Source: Apoderus coryli | Lineage: Eukaryota > Arthropoda > Insecta > Coleoptera > Attelabidae | Direction: 5' to 3' | Assembly: GCA_911728435.2 (NCBI GenBank) | Contig: OU452198.1 | Span: 11,938,001 to 12,002,000, forward strand | Length of the DNA stretch: 64,000 nt | Shown: positions 58,567 to 64,000 of the stretch, piece by piece | How positions within the stretch are numbered: the stretch's first letter is position 1 | Layout: each line of letters begins with the position of its first letter | Made by a program: the position numbers and the translations under genes | The notes under the pieces: model-generated | Told to the model about the DNA's origin: nothing | The model's database searches: none | The model's input: only the letters and a program-made list of their open reading frames with translations

Positions 58567-61137
58567 TTCAAATTACCTAGGTACAAAAATATTATCAAAA
58601 CTGTGTCATTTAATCATAATAAGTAGTACATTTACTTGCTCTATTGGATATAATTATTTAACATATATATAGACTAGGGAAGCTTAATTAAACCTAATTA
58701 ATGCAAAATTGGCATTCAGAAATTAAATAATTACAAGTACAAACTAAAACAGTGTTGTTAGGTTTTATTTAAAGTTTAAAGATGATATTTCAAGGTTATG
58801 TAATAAAGTGACAATTGACAATTGTGACAGTTGTTAATGATTCTCTATTATTGGCCTTTATAACTAAGGTAATAGAGCCACAATGACACCACAGAAATCT
58901 TATATTGTATATCGAGTACATAGGTACATAAGATTTCTATGGATCGCACCGAGAGGTGTTTGAACATGTGGGCATCTCCCGATGATTTTCTATTTATAAC
59001 AAATGACAATGTTGACAGAAATGACGGATTCCATCGGTAGCGTAGCGTATGGGTATGTTCTTTTATTCATCATTACTCCATCTGATGGAATCAGTTCCAT
59101 CAAAAACGTTCTTTTATTCGTGATGGATTTAACCTGATTAATAAGAACTTGTTCTTTTATTTGAGATTGATTCAACCTGCTTCCATCACTAATCCACCTT
59201 CCAAATATGATGGTGGATGATGATGGATTTTATGTTTTTAACCTCAAAATTTTAATAGTTTCCTGTTTTTGTATATTTACGTCTGCAAATTATTTCGTCT
59301 TCATCAGAACTCAGAACATATTCTTCTGAAATAATATATCTATACTTCTATACGCCTGCTAACCACAACCGTCGCAATTTTCTGATTAATTTCATAATAA
59401 TAGCGGAAATATGTATCTGCTTCATATTATATTATTAACAGCAAGAGCAATAAGATGATTATTTTTATTATTAGTAAATCAAAGAATAATTTAATCTTTG
59501 GTTTAATAGAGACCGATAACAGTAAAATATTTAGGTTAGGGTTGCATATCTACCATAACGTCCACCATTTAGAGTTCTTTTACTCACAAAGTCACAAACC
59601 AACATTCAACCATCAATCTATTAGCCCCTGACGTCAGGCCATCAGTGATTGTTTTCATCAGAAAATAACGCTGAATGAAAGAACACATGTCTATATTTAT
59701 GATTATGCTGTATGCAGTATAAACCCGGCTTACGACAAGCAGACGCGCGCACGAGGACTAGGCACCATAAAGACGGAAATTAACGTATTTATACTTCTAA
59801 AGAACTGTTTGCAATTTGCAACTACATTATCGACACTTAGCCCAGACATACGTCATAGTTACCAAAAAAGGATATTGGGTTGCATACCCACAGAATCTTA
59901 GACACCATAAATATTGTAAACTCCAACAAATACTACTTAATAATTAAATATAGAACTCAAATAATATAAAAGAAAACTTATCAAAATTTGAAATGAATAT
60001 AACAGGAATCAAAAACCAACTTTGTCGCTATAAACAAAAGACAATGCCAATAGAAATATAATATTCAACAGTATCAATATTTAAATATTTAAAATTCAAA
60101 CAAAGAAACGCATGTATACAATTGACAGTGGTTATTTGACATTAGAATAGCAGTAAACGTATAAGTTAACGGTAATAATAAATTCAATTCAATGTCTTTA
60201 AAGACAAATAATGATAATAGCATCCGATAGCTCTTGACTTGGGTATAAGTTCAACTTAGCCTTTTTTTGTATCTCACCCTGCCATGCAGGGCACTAAAAT
60301 TGGTAACACTGAAAGAAAGAAGACAAAGAGGATATTGCATAATAACTACAAGATTTCAGTGTCATTATAATTTCATCTGGAGTATGACGTATTTTCAGTC
60401 AACCTCACTTTTTGGTAGGTTGATTTATAAAACTCAATTTATCTTTTTATCAATATTTATTGTTGTTAATTTTAACAAGAGTCTCAATCATTCCTTAGAT
60501 CAGTTCAACTGATGTGTGTAGTAAAATCATGTTACCAATTTGTTGCTGACAGTAAAAAAAATGTCATTCAACCATACTATGACAATTACAGACAAAAGAA
60601 TAAAATAATAATAATTATACGTAATTTATTGGTACAAAACCCCAAAAGGCCATTGACCGAAGTCATTTAGCCTAAAGACAAAAAAAAAATTTAAGTTAAT
60701 GTTCCCTAAATTATTATTGGATTATCTCCATTCACATCAGTTCTTTTTCGTTGCATATCTATAATAGCTTCTTCTCTCTCTGTTTGACCTCGTGCCTAAA
60801 CAGCATACGGCCAGCCGATATCTATTATAGGTCTTATTTATTTTTAAACAGCTGTTTCTGCGAAACGTCGAATTTCAAAAATTTGAATTTTATTTGAATT
60901 CAACGACGTTTTAGTATTTCTATTTCTGTTTTCTATTCTAATTTGATTTTAATTAATTTCGCGATATTTTTAATAATTATTACAAGTGGGGACATTTTGG
61001 TTGCATAGTTGGTGTTCCAAGTTTTAATTTTCATAGTCGACTAGATTAATGTTGCAGCGTCCTTTTTTTAATGTGACAGATTCGTTGTTTTAATGTTCGT
61101 CGAAAATTATTTGGTTTATAAGTTAAGTTTTTAGATA
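58567..61137. other. Myd88 upstream region and intergenic DNA
   Basis: No gene or clear repeat seen. Around 59020-59225 several gatggatt/gatggaat words recur (loosely repeated). The Myd88 promoter should lie just above 58566, but no element stands out. Confidence 0.4.
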
Positions 61138-61533
61138 ATGAAGTGTTGGAAAACCAGTTTGGGAATATATTTTGCAGTAAGTCAGTGGGTAATAATTTCT
61201 GGTTTTCAATTTGCTTTGAGTAGGATTCAGTTCACCACCAAGAATGCGTAAGTAATTTTCCTTCCATATTTTAGTTACTTACCTAATTTTTACAAATCCT
61301 ATCTACATAATATAGGTATTATAGTGAACATCAATTCCAACCAAACATAAGATCCCTTTCATTAGTAACACTATCGACTAACAACTTGGTTGAAGAAAAT
61401 CCTCAACCGCTGAGGTATAATTGCATATTATTTTAATCAACTACCTAAATATATAAAAACACTAAAGATGTTATATTGTTTTAGAGCTTTTCCTCCTATG
61501 TATGAAATACATATTCTCCGTTTTAATTTGTGA
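61138..61533 (+). CDS. candidate small three-exon gene, 85 aa, function unknown
   Basis: Proposed exons 61138-61247, 61316-61414 and 61485-61533, totalling 258 nt including TGA. The junctions GC|gtaagt, atag|G, AG|gtataa and tttag|A keep one frame. The product opens MKCWKTSLGIYFAVSQWVII, a strongly hydrophobic stretch fit for a signal peptide or single membrane segment. It continues YYSEHQFQPNIRSLSLVTLS and ends AFPPMYEIHILRFNL. I recognise no family. Short introns (68 and 70 bp) and phase agreement favour a real gene, but chance is possible in AT-rich DNA. The last exon is the weakest; the transcript could instead continue to an exon I have missed. Confidence 0.3.
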
Positions 61534-62339
61534 AAATTTGGAGTACCCATTTTCTTGCTTCTGGTTCTGGTTGCGGCTGCTACAGTTTGCAGACTGAAGT
61601 GAACATAACTTGTATGATGTAATTTTCTGGCATTAGCGTGTAATGCTTATAGTTAGTACGTGGATATCACCCAGAGCTAAAATTGGTAGTAACGCTATCA
61701 GCAAGTACAAAATATTCATTTTCATTATTTTGACTTATTAATTTTAAGATATTATGAATAGGAGCATTTCAGGTAAGCAGAATAATTATTAATTTTCATA
61801 GGTACATAGGTATTGCAAATTAGTCTATTTCTTAATTCTAACTAATAAGAAAATTAAGTAAGAAAAATACATGCGCAGTATGGTAGCTTATAGGTATATT
61901 AAAATAACAATTTTTTAAATAATATAAATAAGTATCTCGTTTTTATAGGTTTCCATATTACAGGGTGAGTCTAGCAAGGCGCTTCGGTTTACTGTATCAA
62001 AACTGCACCAAATTTGATTTTTTCTGCAATGGGGTCGCATGCAGAACTAATAGGGCAAAACATTGCAAGTATTATACGGGGTGGGCCAAAAAAAGATACA
62101 TATCAAGGTTATTATTATTTTGTTTAATCGAACACTCTGCATTTAAGGGGATATTTTGAGCATGCCTTAGAACTAAATGGGATTTGGTATAAGATGCGTA
62201 TACCTCTTCTACAGTTGCAAAAATCATCAATTTGTGCAAATTTAGAACCTTAGTAAAAAAAATATTTCCGCTGTATAGTGAATTTGAAAAAAAAATACAC
62301 GAGTAGTTAAATTGAAATTAAACAAAATACAATAACATT
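61534..62339. other. intergenic DNA with an ACAGGGTGAGTC repeat end
   Basis: At 61961 ttacagggtgagtctagcaa matches the outer end of the palindrome at 25421-27284. A tacggggtgggcc word follows at 62074. Nothing coding recognised. Confidence 0.45.
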
Positions 62340-64000
62340 CAGTCTAATCTTGCAGTGATGAGGAAATTCCAATATGCAGTTCTGATACTCTTAAAAACAT
62401 AATAATACCGATGATGATGATTAGTACTCGTATTATCTGGATGTTTGAGATTTTATAAATATCTTGACTATTCCCCGACCCTTTCTAACCGGCTTCACGC
62501 AGTTCAATATTCGCCGGGAATTTCAAAGTCATCGAGTTTGAGATCGCAAGGTCGTTAACGTGTTATGAGTTAATAAGGTTTCTAGCGAGAATGTAATGGA
62601 AGTGGTGGTTGGTGATACGAACCTTTCCAAAAAAGGGCGTTGTCCATATATAAATTTCCAAAAAACATGTTGCTGGCAGCTATATTCTCTTCTTCTTCTC
62701 TTTCACAGTCTGATATTAGACCAACAGGGATATCACCCTAGCCTAACCTCGTGGTGATGAGGAAATTATTCGAATATACTTACAGTCTTGAGATTCTTAA
62801 AAAGGGGATACTAGAGATGTGGAATGTGTTGATAATTTATAAATATCTTGGTTATTCCCCAACTATTTCTAACCGGCCTACTGAAGTGCAATATTCGTAG
62901 GGAATTTCAAAGTCGTCGAGTTTGATATCGCTAGGTCGTTAAGGTCTTAGTAAGAGTAAATAAAGTTTCTAGCGAGAATGTATTGGAAGTGGTGGTCGGT
63001 GATACGAACCTTTCCAACAAAAGGGCGTTGTCCATATATAAATTTCCAAAAAAACATGTTGCTGGCAGCTATATTCTCTTCTTCTCTTTCAGTCTGGGAT
63101 TAGACCAACAGGGATATCACCCTAGTCTAACATCGTAGTGATGAGGAACTTATTCGAATATAGTTACAGTTTTGAAATTCTTAAAAAGGGGATACTATAG
63201 ATGTGGAATGTGTTGATATTTTATAAATATCTTGGTTATTCCCCAAGGATTTCTAACCGGCCTACCGAAGATCAATATTCGTAGGGAATTTCAAAGTCAT
63301 CGAGTTTGATATCGCTAGGTCGTTAAGGTCTTATTAAGAGTAAATAAAGTTTCTAGCGAGAATGTATTGGAAGTGGTGGTCGGTGATACGAACCTTTCCA
63401 ATAAAAGGGCGTTGTCCATATATAAATTTCCAAAAAAAAACATGTTGCTGGCAGCTATATTTTCTTCTTCTATTTCACAGTCTGGGATTAGACCAACACG
63501 GATATCACCCTAGTCTAACCTCGTGGTGATGAGGAAATTATTCGAATATACTTACAGTTTTGAGATTCTTAAAAAGGGGATACTAGAGATGTAGAATGTG
63601 TTGATATTTTATAAATATCTTGGTTATTCCCCAACGATTTCTAACCGACCTACCAAAGTTCAATATTCGTAGGGAATTTCAAAGTCATCGAGTTTGATAT
63701 CGCTAGGTCGTTAAGATCTTATTAAGAGTAAATAAAGTTTCTATAGCGAGAATGTATTGGAAGTGGTGGTCAGTGATACGAACCTTTCCAACAAAAGGGC
63801 GTTGTCCATATACAAATTCCAAAAAAACATGTTGTTGGCAGCTATATTCTCTTCTTCTTCTCTTTCAGTTAGACCAACAGGGTTATCGCCCTCTTTCACA
63901 GTCGGGATTTAGGGCAACAGGCATATCATCCTAATCTAATCTTACAGTGATGAGAAAATTCCAATACCTATACAGGATTTGATATTCTTAAGAAGGGGGA
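62340..64000. repeat. tandem satellite, monomer about 385-420 bp, four copies or more
   Basis: The word gtgatgagg (or gtgatgag) starts copies at about 62355, 62754, 63138, 63527 and 63947, giving spacings of about 399, 384, 389 and 420. Shared blocks include tttctaaccgg, ggaatttcaaagtcatcgag, tttctagcgagaatgta, gatacgaacctttcc and acatgttgctggcagctata. The first and last copies are the most divergent. The array continues past the right edge of the window. No frame is conserved between copies. Confidence 0.92.

Noticed and set aside
1..64000. a linked gene cluster or pathway joining the three host genes
   Set aside because: Rab regulation, purine synthesis and Toll signalling have no shared pathway here, spacing is large and transposon-filled, and strands differ.

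Overview
The window is nuclear DNA from an insect. It is AT-rich, its genes are split by GT-AG introns, and it is crowded with insect-type transposable elements. The order is not certain; a beetle is a reasonable guess but rests on general resemblance only. Three host genes can be reconstructed exon by exon with consistent splice phases. (1) A TBC1D1/TBC1D4-type Rab GTPase-activating protein (pollux-like) runs on the + strand from before 1684 to about 23564. Its N-terminus lies left of the window. (2) A complete amidophosphoribosyltransferase (Prat/PPAT, 512 aa, 7 exons) lies on the - strand, 30193-34190. (3) A complete MyD88 adaptor (death domain plus TIR, 447 aa, 7 exons, one GC-AG intron) lies on the - strand, 50862-58566. 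A fourth, unrecognised three-exon gene may lie at 61138-61533 (+). These are independent housekeeping and immune genes, not a pathway cluster: trafficking control, the first step of purine synthesis, and Toll signalling. TBC1D1 and Prat converge; Prat and Myd88 share an orientation. Most of the remaining sequence is mobile DNA. The introns of the TBC1D1-like gene hold MITEs, two relics of a Tc1/mariner-like (DUF4817-type) family, a THAP-domain relic, decayed LINEs, a 2.6-kb non-autonomous element whose empty site can be read inside a LINE frame, and a pogo/Tigger element with terminal repeats and a TA duplication. Between TBC1D1 and Prat lie a truncated LINE, a 1.86-kb near-perfect palindrome (25421-27284) and further foldback elements. 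A hAT element with a perfect 8-bp target duplication sits 200 bp upstream of the Prat start codon and carries a second repeat inside it. From 36 to 51 kb the DNA holds a P-element-superfamily relic with a THAP domain, a broken mariner, and a decayed piggyBac. An intact, very recent copia element (44352-48792, identical 144-bp LTRs, 1328-aa open frame, AGATC duplications) has landed in that piggyBac. Myd88 intron 1 holds LINEs nested three deep, with a 20-bp target duplication inside the oldest LINE's reading frame. The right end (about 62340-64000) is a tandem satellite with a monomer of about 385-420 bp that runs off the window. I found no CRISPR, operon or other prokaryotic feature and no convincing functional RNA gene. 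The most unusual things are the long palindrome, the nested-element junctions, the P-like element with its 39-bp derivative, and the candidate small gene. All calls come from reading the sequence and remembered family features; no database search was run.
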